From Marinobacter panjinensis (GTDB lineage Bacteria > Pseudomonadota > Gammaproteobacteria > Pseudomonadales > Oleiphilaceae), in contig NZ_SZYH01000001.1 of assembly GCF_005298175.1 (NCBI RefSeq), positions 3,410,001-3,474,000 on the forward strand: DNA of 64,000 bases, written 5' to 3'. Shown here one piece after another: positions 19,360 to 29,041 of the stretch. How positions within the stretch are numbered: position 1 is the stretch's first letter; the number at the start of each line of letters is the position of its first letter. The notes below the pieces were generated by a model. The model ran no database searches. It was not told the DNA's origin and saw nothing but the letters and a program-made list of their open reading frames with translations. The position numbers and the translations under genes were made by a program.

Positions 19360-21804
19360 TCAGCCGCCGATTTTCCCCGTGGTCAGGGTGACTTCTGCCG
19401 GTGTCAGCTCCTCCAGGGGGCGGGGGCGGTAGAGGCGGAAGCCCTGGCCATAATGGATGCCCAGGGTGCGTACCTTGCGCAGGGTGTCGTCGTTCTCGAT
19501 AAAGGTCGCCACGGTCATCTTGCCCGAGGCTGCCGCGATCTTGTGCAGTGCTTCCACCATCACCTGTTGCACCGGGTCATCGCTCAGGTGCTGCATGATC
19601 TTGTGGTCCAGCTTGATGATGTCCACCGGCAGCTTCGCCGCCAGGCTGTAGCTCTCTACCGAGGCGCCAGCGCCATCCAGTGCCACCCGGCAACCAATGC
19701 GGTGCAGGGTGTCGCAGAGCACGGCGACATCGTCCGGATACTGGGTGGCGTGGGCTTCGCGGATTTCCAGGCAGAAGCACTCGGGGGCATAGGGTGAGTC
19801 TTTGAGTGCCGCTTCCATAAAGTCCGCAAAGGTGTCGTCGAGCACACTGGCAAGGGACAGGTTGAAACCGCAGTACTTCAGACGTGGTTCCATCAGCCGG
19901 TGTTGCTCCAGCCAGGCCAGGGTCTGGCGGATGACCTGGCGGTCGAGGCGTTTGGCGAGATCGAACCGCTCTGCGACCGGCAGGAAGGCATCCGGGGTCA
20001 GCGGTGGGCTTTCGGGAGTCTCGCCGGGTATCCGGGTGAGGATTTCAATGTGGTCACCCCAGGTGACGCTGGCCACTGGTCGCAGTGACTGGAACTCAAG
20101 CTGAACGTGCCCGTTATCGAGCGCTTGCCGGAGCCTGTCCAGGACCACATTAGTGGCGCCTTCGTCCATGGACTGTGACATGGCCTGGGCGGCATGAATA
20201 CGGTTGCGCCCGGAGGTTTTTGCGGTGTGGCACAGGTCCGCGGCCTGGGTCAGTAATTGTTCCGGGTCGCCTGGCGAATCGTCGTCCATGAACAGCAGGC
20301 CACCACTGGCCGTGGTCTGCAGCTGTTTGTCCTGCCAGTGGAAGACAAAGCCGCCAATCAGCTCAAGGATGCTGTCGGCAATCTTGCGGGCACGCGCCTC
20401 GGGGCAGTTTTCGATCAGCAGTGCGAAGGTGTCGCCCGCCAGTCTTGCCAGTGCATCCCGCTGCCGTACCTTGACGCCCAGGTTGCCGGCCAGCTCGCGC
20501 AGATAGCGGTCACAGGTGCCGCTGCCGGCAATCTCATTGAAGTGATCAAAGCCATCCAGATCGAGGTATAGCAGGCTGTTGCTACCCTCGCGCCTTGATT
20601 TCTGCTCCAGAGTACGCTGCAGGCGGGCCAGAAAGGCTTTACGATTCATCAGGCCCGTCACAGGGTCATGCTGGATCCGGTACTCGCTGCTGGAGGAGCT
20701 CTGCAGCCGGTCGCTGATATCGCGGGCCACGTGCACCGCGCCGAGGACTTCGCCCTGCTCGCTGGTCAGCCGCTGGTAATGAATCTCGTAAAGGGGCAGC
20801 TCCCGGTGTTGCTGGGCCATGGGCATTTCCACGACAAAACTGTCGCGCTCAAAGGCCCTGGCCCATAGCCGTTCGATCAGTCGCCGTTCGTTGGGGTAGT
20901 CCTGCAACAGGCTGTTGAGGTTGTTGCCCCGTTCCGGAATCTGGCCAAAGGTCAGTTCGAACTGGCGACTGAAGGCCCGATTAAAGTGCAGCAGGTTCAG
21001 TGCACGGTCCACCGCCACCACCAGATCGCTGGTGGCATCGATGGTGGCCCCCAGCAACTGTTCCGCCTGTTTGCGCGCCAGGTGCTGGCGTCGTTCGCGG
21101 GTCTGGTCAACGAGGGTGCCCCCCAGGCGCTGAATCCGTTCGCCGGTTTTCAGTGCGCGACCGGTCAGCTTGACCTGGCGTATGTTCTGCCTGGCGGTCA
21201 GCAGGTCCAGGGTCAGGGAGAAGGGCTGCCCGCTGCGGATGCATCGCCGGATGCGGGCGCGGATACGGCCCTGGCTGGACTGGCAATAGAACAGCGCCTG
21301 TTCCGGCGTGATCTCGCTGCCGGACCGTAACTCCAGCAACTGGTACATGCCATCTGTCCAGGTCATTTCATTGCTGTTGATGTTCAGTTCCCACAGGCCA
21401 AGATCGCCCGAGGTTTCCATCAGCCGTATCAGGCGATGGTCAATGGGGGAGTGGTCACGCTGGCTGATACAGGCGCTCGCAGCCTGGTCCGCATCACGGA
21501 TATCCATGCGCAGGCTGAGGCCGGCGGTGAAGAAGAAACCTTCTTTGTGGCGGAAGGTGATCAGTATCGATTCGCCGTTTTCGATGCGATGGCGGTGAGC
21601 CGGGGCGAACGGATCGTCCTGGCGGGCGGCCAGAATGCATTGCACTTTGTGCCCTTCCAGCTCGCTGGCGTCGTAACCCAGCACCGACTCAGCATGATGG
21701 TCGGCAGAGACAATCACGCCCTCATCGTCAATGCGGATCAGGGTTCGGCGCTCGATGCCCGGAGGCGCGTCGGAGCGGTCTCGACGGATAAAGAATTCTT
21801 TCAC
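19360..21804 (-). CDS. PAS-GGDEF-EAL protein with both c-di-GMP domains degenerate (FimX-like)
   Basis: 814 residues with no membrane segment. Two or three PAS-like domains fill residues about 15-370; one reads ATSDLVVAVDRALNLLHFNRA. A GGDEF domain (about 380-535) and an EAL domain (about 555-800) follow. The GGDEF motif is AGDTF (near 460) and lacks the catalytic residues. In the EAL domain the signature is EIL (near 586). The DDFG loop is changed to LDGAGAS and the second catalytic Glu of the xAEGVE motif is Thr (VATFIE). This argues against both cyclase and phosphodiesterase activity and for c-di-GMP binding. P. aeruginosa FimX is the closest known design, with a degenerate GGDEF and EVL. 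Proximity to algZ-algR suggests a pilus or motility role, which is inference. Confidence 0.85.
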   Translation of the reverse strand: MKEFFIRRDRSDAPPGIERRTLIRIDDEGVIVSADHHAESVLGYDASELEGHKVQCILAARQDDPFAPAHRHRIENGESILITFRHKEGFFFTAGLSLRMDIRDADQAASACISQRDHSPIDHRLIRLMETSGDLGLWELNINSNEMTWTDGMYQLLELRSGSEITPEQALFYCQSSQGRIRARIRRCIRSGQPFSLTLDLLTARQNIRQVKLTGRALKTGERIQRLGGTLVDQTRERRQHLARKQAEQLLGATIDATSDLVVAVDRALNLLHFNRAFSRQFELTFGQIPERGNNLNSLLQDYPNERRLIERLWARAFERDSFVVEMPMAQQHRELPLYEIHYQRLTSEQGEVLGAVHVARDISDRLQSSSSSEYRIQHDPVTGLMNRKAFLARLQRTLEQKSRREGSNSLLYLDLDGFDHFNEIAGSGTCDRYLRELAGNLGVKVRQRDALARLAGDTFALLIENCPEARARKIADSILELIGGFVFHWQDKQLQTTASGGLLFMDDDSPGDPEQLLTQAADLCHTAKTSGRNRIHAAQAMSQSMDEGATNVVLDRLRQALDNGHVQLEFQSLRPVASVTWGDHIEILTRIPGETPESPPLTPDAFLPVAERFDLAKRLDRQVIRQTLAWLEQHRLMEPRLKYCGFNLSLASVLDDTFADFMEAALKDSPYAPECFCLEIREAHATQYPDDVAVLCDTLHRIGCRVALDGAGASVESYSLAAKLPVDIIKLDHKIMQHLSDDPVQQVMVEALHKIAAASGKMTVATFIENDDTLRKVRTLGIHYGQGFRLYRPRPLEELTPAEVTLTTGKIGG

Positions 21805-21950
21805 GACACAATAACCTCAGCCAGTCTTGCCGCGGGGTGTTACAAGAAGTGTTATAAAGTAGTCCCGCTTTTATTTTTTTGCCGGTTTTGCCACGATGCG
21901 TTCATCATACTGATAATGACATCGGAAAGAACCTCTCCCGCGGAGTCGCC

Positions 21951-24803
21951 GTGACCGTCCATACCGCTCCTATTGCCCTGGATTTTGACGAGGGTATCGA
22001 CCGAAAAACGCTGCGCCGGCTGCGGGACCGGTTCATGGCCGTTAATCAGCATCGCTGGGAGCGCGCCCGCTCAGCACTGACCTATCGTCAGCAAGTGGCT
22101 CTGGAAGTACTGCCGCTGGTGTTTCATCTCAACCATCCTGCGCTTCCCGGTTACCTCGACAGCGACTGCCCCTATGGACTGAGCCACTACCGGCCCACAG
22201 AGCCCACGTTGAACGCTGCCAGACGACTTGCGCGGACCTTCTCGCTCAAGGACGAAGGGCGACGCAAGCCGGACCTGGAGGCCCTGTTCCTGATGGGCAG
22301 CCCCGGTACACTGGGGCACTCGGTGGCAAGCGACCTGGATATCTGGTTGTGTCATCGCGCGGACCTGCCCGAACGCGGGGTGCGTTGTCTCGAGCGTAAG
22401 GCAGAGAGCCTTGCGGCCTGGGCGTCAACGCTGGGTGTGGAGCTTCATGTGTTTGTTTTCTCCGCCGCAGACTGGCGGACCGGGCGCCAGCGCGCCGAGG
22501 TCACTGGCGAAAACTGCGGCAGTGCACAGCATTATCTTCTGCTGGACGAGTTCTATCGCACCAGCATCCACCTGGGTGGCTGCTACCCGTTGTGGTGGCT
22601 GGTTCCGGTTGAAGACGAAGGCCGTTATGACGAATGTGCCCGGCAGTTGATTGACTGCCGCTTTATCCGTGGCGATGAGTACATTGATTTCGGACCGGCG
22701 CTGTCGATACCGCAGGAAGAATTTCTCGGTGCCGGTGTCTGGCAGTTGTACAAGGGCATTGATGCGCCCTGGAAGTCCATTCTCAAGTTGCTGCTGATCG
22801 AGTGTTATGCCCGGGGGGAGCACCAGCCGCTGTTGTCCCGGGTGTTCAAGGCGGCGATCTATGCCGGACAAACCGATCCTGACCGGCTCGATCCCTATAT
22901 ATTGCTTTACGAGCGCCTGGAGCTGTGGCTGCTGGAAGAAGATGCCCCTGAGCGCTTGGCGCTGGTGCGGCAGAGCCTCTACCTGAAAGCCGGGCTGCCG
23001 CTGACCCGCTCTGCCCAATTGGTCTCCGGTTGGCGAACCGGCCTGCTTCAGTCGCTGGTTGATAACTGGGGCTGGTCCGCCGCGGAAATCGAGAATCTGG
23101 ATAACCGGGTCCGCTGGCGCGCTGAGGACGTTGTGACCTTGCGCAGGGCCGTGGTGGCGGAACTCACCCACAGCTACCGCCTGCTGTCCCGACTGGCCCG
23201 GGATCACGGCACTCGTGCCGCCATCAGCAGCAACGATATGAATCTGTTGGGGCGAAAGCTCTATGCCGCGTTCCAGCGCAAGGCCGGCAAGATTGAGCAG
23301 ATCAATCCCGGGCTGGCGCCCTCCCTGGCGGAAGAGAATCTGGCTTTCCATCATCAGTCAGAGCAGGGTGGGGCAGCCGGTTATGACGGCTGGCTGTTAT
23401 ACCGGGATCTGGAAGATCCTTCCGATGCGTTCTGGCAGCCGGTGATTCGCCGTTCCGGAAACCTGACAGAACTGATGGTCTGGTGCTACTGCAATGGCCT
23501 GTTGAGTCGATCTACCCGTCTCAATGTGCGTGGCGGCACCAGTACGGCGTCGGTGGCGGAGATGCGGGAAATGCTGGACGCCCTGGGTTCGTTTCTGCCG
23601 TTTCCTGTCGAACCGGCTGGCCGGGAGGCCCTGTCCCGGGGCGTGCATCCGTTGCGGAATTTACTGTTCGTCAATGTGGGGCTGGATCCGCAGGCCCACC
23701 TGACCGAACGGGGACTGCACAAACTCAGCGCCCGGCACGATTCGCTGGGCTTCAGCGGCGGCCGGGAAAATCTGGTGAACACCATTGACCAGGTTACCTT
23801 CAACAGCTGGCACGAGGTCAGTCTGCAACATTATGCGGCCGGCGACACCCTGATCCAGTGCCTGAAAAATGTACTGGCTTCGGTGGCGGGCGCACCGGAC
23901 CGGCTGCCGGAAATCATGGTTCACAGCCACAACAAAGGGCACGGTGCCACCATCGCCCGCCGGGTGAAGGAGCTCTTCACCGACGTCATGCGCCACTTTT
24001 TTGCCGGTGGCTTGGGGCCTCACCCGCTGCGCTATGTCATCGAGATGGACCGGCGGTTTTTTGTGCTGCGGTTCAATGGGACCGAGCCCGGGTTTGTGGC
24101 GCTGGACAGCACCGGAGCCCTGATGGACTACCTGGCCAAGCCCCAGCAATCCTATGTTCCGGTGGTGTTTGACCGCCATGCCCTGCTGACAGACCTGCCG
24201 TTGCGAACGGTCTGCCATGCCAGCGAGTCAGGCAATATTCAGGTGTTTTACCGCTTGAGTGGTGACAAGGCCCGTGTCTGGGTGGTGGATGAACTGGGGT
24301 CTGTTTTTTCCTGGCAGCAGGGGTATGTCAATCGCCGCTATCTGTTGGTGCCGTTGCTGCGATTCCTGGAGAACCTGACTGAGCGGCGGCAGTTAAGGCA
24401 GCTCGAGACAGTGGCGGATATTGGCGGCACCCAATGCTATGAAATGGTACTTCGGGACGGCCAGTGGCATGCCGAGCGGCGTCCCGATGCAGACAGCAAC
24501 GTACCGCTGCCCGGGCTTGAAGTGCAGGCGATCGGTATTCAGGAAGGGGATTCCCGGGTTCGTTTTGACATTTTCTGTGGCGACCAGGAGTTCACCGTGC
24601 AGGAATATGGCAATCAGCTGATTCCGGCGGTGGCCCACTATATTCGCTCCCTCCGTCACAGCCCGGAGCGGTATCCGGTGTATCTGACCGATATTCACCT
24701 GCCCCATGACCTCGACCCCCAGGTCTATCAGCAGGACATTCAGACCATTCAGTACCTGTATTACCGGTCAGAGCTGGAAAATGCCCTGAATCAGCACCTT
24801 TAA
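21951..24803 (+). CDS. cyaA: Class I adenylate cyclase
   Basis: About 950 residues from a GTG at 21951 with CGGAG five bases upstream. The frame is open 24 codons further. Class I cyclases make cAMP for CRP/Vfr-type regulators. The N-terminal catalytic domain has the nucleotidyltransferase pattern MGSPGTLGHSVASDLDIW near residues 113-130, with the Gly-Ser and paired Asp of the active site. The whole Adenylate_cycl fold appears present, with SSNDMNLLGRKLYAAFQRK around 425 and VHSHNKGH near 655. The C-terminal half is the regulatory domain. It precedes lptM-lysA, as in Pseudomonas. Confidence 0.94.
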   Translation: MTVHTAPIALDFDEGIDRKTLRRLRDRFMAVNQHRWERARSALTYRQQVALEVLPLVFHLNHPALPGYLDSDCPYGLSHYRPTEPTLNAARRLARTFSLKDEGRRKPDLEALFLMGSPGTLGHSVASDLDIWLCHRADLPERGVRCLERKAESLAAWASTLGVELHVFVFSAADWRTGRQRAEVTGENCGSAQHYLLLDEFYRTSIHLGGCYPLWWLVPVEDEGRYDECARQLIDCRFIRGDEYIDFGPALSIPQEEFLGAGVWQLYKGIDAPWKSILKLLLIECYARGEHQPLLSRVFKAAIYAGQTDPDRLDPYILLYERLELWLLEEDAPERLALVRQSLYLKAGLPLTRSAQLVSGWRTGLLQSLVDNWGWSAAEIENLDNRVRWRAEDVVTLRRAVVAELTHSYRLLSRLARDHGTRAAISSNDMNLLGRKLYAAFQRKAGKIEQINPGLAPSLAEENLAFHHQSEQGGAAGYDGWLLYRDLEDPSDAFWQPVIRRSGNLTELMVWCYCNGLLSRSTRLNVRGGTSTASVAEMREMLDALGSFLPFPVEPAGREALSRGVHPLRNLLFVNVGLDPQAHLTERGLHKLSARHDSLGFSGGRENLVNTIDQVTFNSWHEVSLQHYAAGDTLIQCLKNVLASVAGAPDRLPEIMVHSHNKGHGATIARRVKELFTDVMRHFFAGGLGPHPLRYVIEMDRRFFVLRFNGTEPGFVALDSTGALMDYLAKPQQSYVPVVFDRHALLTDLPLRTVCHASESGNIQVFYRLSGDKARVWVVDELGSVFSWQQGYVNRRYLLVPLLRFLENLTERRQLRQLETVADIGGTQCYEMVLRDGQWHAERRPDADSNVPLPGLEVQAIGIQEGDSRVRFDIFCGDQEFTVQEYGNQLIPAVAHYIRSLRHSPERYPVYLTDIHLPHDLDPQVYQQDIQTIQYLYYRSELENALNQHL

Positions 24804-24891
24804 CGCCACTCATTCAGTACCTCTGGCATCTCGCCGGGCACGGTCCCACTCAGGTATACTTCGCCCATACAGAAAACAGGGGCAGTTAGCC

Positions 24892-25059
24892 ATGAAACCA
24901 GGACAGACAATCATCTTCCTGCTGGTTATGGCCGGGTTTGTTGCGGGCTGTGGTCAGAAAGGGCCGTTGTACCGAGAAGTACCTTCCGATAACAACACGG
25001 CTTCCGAGCAGGCAAGCGACAGCGAACAGAGCCGTAGCGATGACACCGGTGACCGCTAG
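24892..25059 (+). CDS. lptM: Small lipoprotein LptM (YifL/LppL family)
   Basis: 55 residues. A short basic start (MKPGQ) and a hydrophobic signal are followed by the lipobox FVAGC, so the mature lipoprotein begins CGQKGPLY, which is the family hallmark. The remainder is a short Ser/Asp/Glu-rich tail. LptM in E. coli assists assembly of the LptD LPS translocon by mimicking LPS. It lies 38 bases before lysA, its usual neighbour in gammaproteobacteria, and is probably cotranscribed with it. A TATACT hexamer about 34 bases upstream could be the -10 box. Confidence 0.9.
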   Translation: MKPGQTIIFLLVMAGFVAGCGQKGPLYREVPSDNNTASEQASDSEQSRSDDTGDR

Positions 25060-25097
25060 GGTCGGCCGGCTGCCCCATCAACAGACTCAGGATATCC

Positions 25098-26348
25098 ATG
25101 GATCACTTTAACTACCGTAATGGCGAGCTGTACGCCGAAGATGTACCGGTGGCTACCATTGCCGATCGCTTCGGGACGCCCGCTTATGTGTATTCCCGTG
25201 CGACTCTGGAGCGTCATTATCACGCTTATGATGATGCCCTGGCAGGCCGCCCCCACCTGGTCTGTTATGCCGTCAAGGCCAATAGCAACCTGGCTGTGCT
25301 GAATGTGCTGGCGCGGCTTGGTGCGGGCTTCGATATCGTCTCCGCCGGAGAGCTGGAGCGGGTGATTCGCGCCGGTGGCGATCCTGCAAAAACCGTTTTC
25401 TCAGGGGTGGGCAAGCAGCGCTGGGAAATGCGGCAGGCGCTTGAGGCCGGAGTTCGCTGTTTCAATGTGGAATCCGACACCGAGCTGGACCGGCTCAACG
25501 AAGTGGCGGGTGAGCTTGGCGTCAGGGCTCCGGTGTCCCTGCGGGTGAATCCCGATGTGGACGCAGGGACTCACCCCTACATTTCCACGGGCCTGAAAGA
25601 AAACAAGTTCGGGATCGATATCGCTGAAGCACCTGCGGTCTATGAGCGCGCCGCCGCCATGCCCAACCTCGACATACAGGGCGTGGATTGCCATATCGGT
25701 TCTCAGCTGACGTCGGTAACACCGTTCCTGGATGCTCTGGACCGGGTGTTGGTGCTGATAGACACCCTGGCGCAAAAGAACATCGTTATCCGCCATCTGG
25801 ACATGGGCGGCGGCCTGGGTGTTACCTACGACCGGGAGCAGCCACCACAGCCGTCGGACTATGTCACGGCGCTGTCGGAACGTCTCGGCACGCGGAAACT
25901 GGAACTGATCATGGAGCCGGGCCGCTCCATCGCGGCCAACGCCGGTATCCTGTTGACGCGGGTGGAATTCCTCAAGTGCACCGAGCATCGCAATTTTGCC
26001 ATCATTGATGCGGCGATGAACGACCTGATCCGGCCTGCCCTCTATAGCGCCTGGCAGTCGATCATACCGGTGACACCCCGCACAGACGGCGAGGAGAAAG
26101 CCTGGGACCTGGTGGGGCCGGTGTGTGAAACCGGGGATTTTCTGGGCAAGGATCGCAAACTGCGACTTCAGGCCGGGGATCTGCTGGCGGTCCGCTCCGC
26201 TGGCGCCTATGGTTTTGTCATGAGCTCCAACTACAACACTCGCAATCGCCCTCCGGAACTGATGGTGGATGGCGACCAGGTGCACGTGGTGCGCCGCCGG
26301 GAAACCCTGGAAGAGCAGCTTGGTCCTGAAAGCTGTTTGCCGGAATGA
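25098..26348 (+). CDS. lysA: Diaminopimelate decarboxylase
   Basis: 416 residues. LysA decarboxylates meso-diaminopimelate to lysine using PLP. The PLP lysine is in [12 protein letters not shown] (about Lys59). The glycine-rich phosphate loop is MGGGLGVTY, substrate-binding [12 protein letters not shown] follows, and the C-terminal [11 protein letters not shown] carries the active-site cysteine supplied to the partner subunit. The gene is part of lptM-lysA-dapF-DUF484-xerC, with only 14 bases to the preferred dapF start. Confidence 0.97.
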   Translation: MDHFNYRNGELYAEDVPVATIADRFGTPAYVYSRATLERHYHAYDDALAGRPHLVCYAVKANSNLAVLNVLARLGAGFDIVSAGELERVIRAGGDPAKTVFSGVGKQRWEMRQALEAGVRCFNVESDTELDRLNEVAGELGVRAPVSLRVNPDVDAGTHPYISTGLKENKFGIDIAEAPAVYERAAAMPNLDIQGVDCHIGSQLTSVTPFLDALDRVLVLIDTLAQKNIVIRHLDMGGGLGVTYDREQPPQPSDYVTALSERLGTRKLELIMEPGRSIAANAGILLTRVEFLKCTEHRNFAIIDAAMNDLIRPALYSAWQSIIPVTPRTDGEEKAWDLVGPVCETGDFLGKDRKLRLQAGDLLAVRSAGAYGFVMSSNYNTRNRPPELMVDGDQVHVVRRRETLEEQLGPESCLPE

Positions 26349-26362
26349 ATGAGGATGATGCT

Positions 26363-27328
26363 ATGAATCAGCCTCGACGCGGGCAGGGCTCCATGCTCAA
26401 TTTTACCAAGATGCACGGTCTGGGAAACGACTTCATGGTGGTGGATGCCATCAGCCAGCCGTTCCGCCTGCGCCCGGAAACGATTCGCGAGCTTGCCGAC
26501 CGGCACTTTGGCATCGGCTTCGACCAGCTGTTGGTGGTTGAACCCCCGGGTCTGCCGGATGTGGACTTTCGTTACCGGATCTTCAACAGCGACGGTTCAG
26601 AAGTGGAACAATGTGGCAATGGCGCCCGCTGTTTTGCCCGTTTTGTCCGCGATCAGCGCCTGACCAACAAGAAGGTGATCCGGGTACAGACCGCCAAGGG
26701 CGTGATTGAACTCAGGGTCGGCCGTGGCGGTATGGTGACAGTGGACATGGGCGTGCCGGAGCTGAATCCCCCGGCCATTCCTTTTGCCGCCGACCGTCGC
26801 AAGGATGTCTATACGGTGGAAGTGGGTGGTGAAATCGTGGAGCTCAGCGCCGTATCCATGGGCAATCCCCATGGGGTGCTGGTGGTGGATGATGTGGACA
26901 CTGCGCCGGTGGGTGAACTCGGCCCCCGGCTGGAGAACCATCCCCGGTTTCCCGCGCGGGCCAATATCGGTTTTCTGCAGATTGTGGATCGCACTCACGC
27001 CCGGCTGCGGGTATTCGAGCGCGGTTCCGGTGAAACCATGGCTTGTGGCAGCGGTGCCTGTGCGGCTGTTGTTGCGGGTTGTTTGCGCGGCCTGCTGGAC
27101 AACCGGGTGGATGTAGAGCTGAAAGGCGGCCACCTCGTCATTGAATGGCAGGGTGAAGGGTCCCCTGTTATGATGGAGGGCCCCACGTCCAGCGTGTTCG
27201 AAGGTCAGCTTCGCCTGCCGGGAGACCAGCCCCCTCGACGTCGCAGAAGTACGCGGCAGGGCGATACAAGGCCGGGGCATCAACGGCAGCAGAATCGCCA
27301 TCGCCAGCCGGTTACATCAAAGCCCTGA
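26363..27328 (+). CDS. dapF: Diaminopimelate epimerase with C-terminal basic tail
   Basis: 321 residues from ATG 26363, which has GAGGA 7 bases upstream. Alternatives are an ATG at 26345 overlapping the lysA stop, or 26393 where homology begins ([14 protein letters not shown]). DapF interconverts LL- and meso-diaminopimelate. Both catalytic cysteines are visible, in [13 protein letters not shown] and [12 protein letters not shown]. DapF is normally about 275 residues. This one continues roughly 38 residues past the family's end ([12 protein letters not shown]) in an Arg/Gln/His-rich tail with no recognisable domain. Confidence 0.94.
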   Translation: MNQPRRGQGSMLNFTKMHGLGNDFMVVDAISQPFRLRPETIRELADRHFGIGFDQLLVVEPPGLPDVDFRYRIFNSDGSEVEQCGNGARCFARFVRDQRLTNKKVIRVQTAKGVIELRVGRGGMVTVDMGVPELNPPAIPFAADRRKDVYTVEVGGEIVELSAVSMGNPHGVLVVDDVDTAPVGELGPRLENHPRFPARANIGFLQIVDRTHARLRVFERGSGETMACGSGACAAVVAGCLRGLLDNRVDVELKGGHLVIEWQGEGSPVMMEGPTSSVFEGQLRLPGDQPPRRRRSTRQGDTRPGHQRQQNRHRQPVTSKP

Positions 27329-27344
27329 CTATCAGGAGAGCAGC

Positions 27345-28091
27345 ATGACAGACCAAACGGCCCACAAGAAGGCCGGAGAGCTCAGCCCGGAAGCCGTCGC
27401 AGACTATCTGCGGGACAACCCCGACTTCTTTGTTGAACAGGACGAACTCCTGCGGAGCCTGACACTGCCCCATGACAGCGGCCGCGCGATATCGCTGGTG
27501 GAGCGTCAGGTGCACCTGTTCCGTGAGCAGCGAGATACCCTCCGCCGCGAGCTGGTCGAGTTGGTCTCCATTGCCCGTCATAACGACCGGCTGTTCGAGA
27601 AAAGCAAACGGCTGTTGATGCAGGTGATCGAGGCCCGCAACCTGAATGACATGGCGGCGGCGATTGATGACAGTATTCGTGGCGACTTCGGCCTGGATGC
27701 GGCGTCAGTCATTCTGTTCACCGATTCCGAGCTACCAACCGCAGCACAGGGTGCCCTGCATGTGGTCGCGCCGGAAGTGGCAAAAGCCCGCCTGGGTGGC
27801 CTTTTGGAGGGCGATCGCGCGGTGTGTGGCCAGTTCCGTGAAAGTGAGCGCAGTTTCCTGTTTCCTGACCGGGAAGAGCCGATTGCTTCAGTAGCGCTGG
27901 TGCCTCTAAGAACTGACGAACTGGTTGGGGTGTTCGCGGTTGGCAGCTGTGAAACCGGGTATTTCGACCAGAGCATGGGTTCACTGTTCCTGACCTATAT
28001 CAGCGATACTCTCAGCCGGCTGCTGCCACCCATCCTGCAGCGACATACCGCTGCGGTGCCGGTGACTGACGTGGTGGCGGAGTCTCGCTGA
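27345..28091 (+). CDS. DUF484 family GAF-like protein
   Basis: 248 residues. The N-terminus reads VADYLRDNPDFFVEQDELLRSL, the hallmark of DUF484, followed by VERQVHLFREQRDTLRREL, a coiled coil, and a GAF-like domain (about 85-225). The function is unknown, but the gene is nearly always between dapF and xerC in gammaproteobacteria, as here (16 bases after dapF, 2 bases before xerC). It is cytoplasmic with no signal or membrane segment. Confidence 0.92.
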   Translation: MTDQTAHKKAGELSPEAVADYLRDNPDFFVEQDELLRSLTLPHDSGRAISLVERQVHLFREQRDTLRRELVELVSIARHNDRLFEKSKRLLMQVIEARNLNDMAAAIDDSIRGDFGLDAASVILFTDSELPTAAQGALHVVAPEVAKARLGGLLEGDRAVCGQFRESERSFLFPDREEPIASVALVPLRTDELVGVFAVGSCETGYFDQSMGSLFLTYISDTLSRLLPPILQRHTAAVPVTDVVAESR

Positions 28092-28093
28092 GT

Positions 28094-29041
28094 ATGACGC
28101 TCGCTGTTGGTGAGAGGGCTCCGGTTGCGGCGCTCTCGGAGCCGTTGGAAGGTTTTTTGCGTTACCTGGCATCGGAAAAACGGCACTCACCGCGCACCTG
28201 CAGCAGTTATTGTGACGACCTCAAACGTTTCCTCGCGTGGGTAGAACAACAGCCATCCCCCGCCTGGCGGGCTGTGACAAGCCATGAGCTGCGGCGCTAC
28301 GTCGCCCAGTTGAGCCGGGAAGGGCTCGGGGGGCGCAGTATCGCCCGTCACCTGTCCGCGATACGGCGCTTTTACGAATACCTGTTGCGGGAACACCTGG
28401 CCACTGATAATCCGGCCCTGGATATCCGCGCCCCGAAGGCGGGGCGTCGTCTGCCCAAGGTGGCGGACGTCGACCAGCTTAACCATCTGCTCGATGCCAC
28501 CCCTGACGATCCGCTGGAAATTCGTGACCTGAGCATGTTTGAATTGATGTATTCATCCGGCCTGCGGTTGTCCGAGCTGGCCGGTCTGAACCTGCACTCG
28601 CTGGACCCTCGTGGCGGAGAAGTCCGGGTGCTGGGCAAAGGCAGCAAGGAACGTATCCTCCCCGTGGGGCGTAAGGCGCTTGAGGCGCTTGGCCGCTGGC
28701 TCGAAGTGCGGCAGGCCATAGCACCTGACGGTGAGAGCGCCCTGTATGTAAGCCGGCGTGGAGACAGGCTGAGCACCCGCAGCATCCAGTCCCGGCTGAG
28801 CCGGTGGGGCCTGGCGAAAGGAGCGGACCAGCGTTTGCACCCTCATCTTTTACGGCACTCCTTTGCCAGTCACATGCTGGAATCCAGTGGTGACTTGCGG
28901 GCGGTGCAGGAATTGCTGGGCCATGCCGACATAGCGACGACACAGATCTATACTCATCTCGATTTCCAGCACCTGGCAAAGGTTTACGACCAGAGCCATC
29001 CCCGGGCCCGCCGTGACCGGAAGAAAGGCAGGGAGAGCTAA
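28094..29041 (+). CDS. xerC: Tyrosine recombinase XerC
   Basis: 315 residues. With XerD it resolves chromosome dimers at dif. The catalytic set is visible: Arg in SSGLRLSELAGL, Lys in VLGKGSKERILP, His-x-x-Arg in HPHLLRHSFASH, and the His and Tyr nucleophile in LGHADIATTQIYTHLD. The N-terminal SAM-like core-binding domain spans about residues 18-105. The gene is placed at the end of the dapF operon as in E. coli and Pseudomonas, which favours XerC over a phage integrase. Its stop abuts the ATG of the diguanylate cyclase with no gap. Confidence 0.95.
   Translation: MTLAVGERAPVAALSEPLEGFLRYLASEKRHSPRTCSSYCDDLKRFLAWVEQQPSPAWRAVTSHELRRYVAQLSREGLGGRSIARHLSAIRRFYEYLLREHLATDNPALDIRAPKAGRRLPKVADVDQLNHLLDATPDDPLEIRDLSMFELMYSSGLRLSELAGLNLHSLDPRGGEVRVLGKGSKERILPVGRKALEALGRWLEVRQAIAPDGESALYVSRRGDRLSTRSIQSRLSRWGLAKGADQRLHPHLLRHSFASHMLESSGDLRAVQELLGHADIATTQIYTHLDFQHLAKVYDQSHPRARRDRKKGRES

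Noticed and set aside
24892..25059. Possible intergenic sequence only
   Set aside because: The frame encodes a complete lipoprotein with lipobox and CGQKGPLY, so I called it lptM although it is short.
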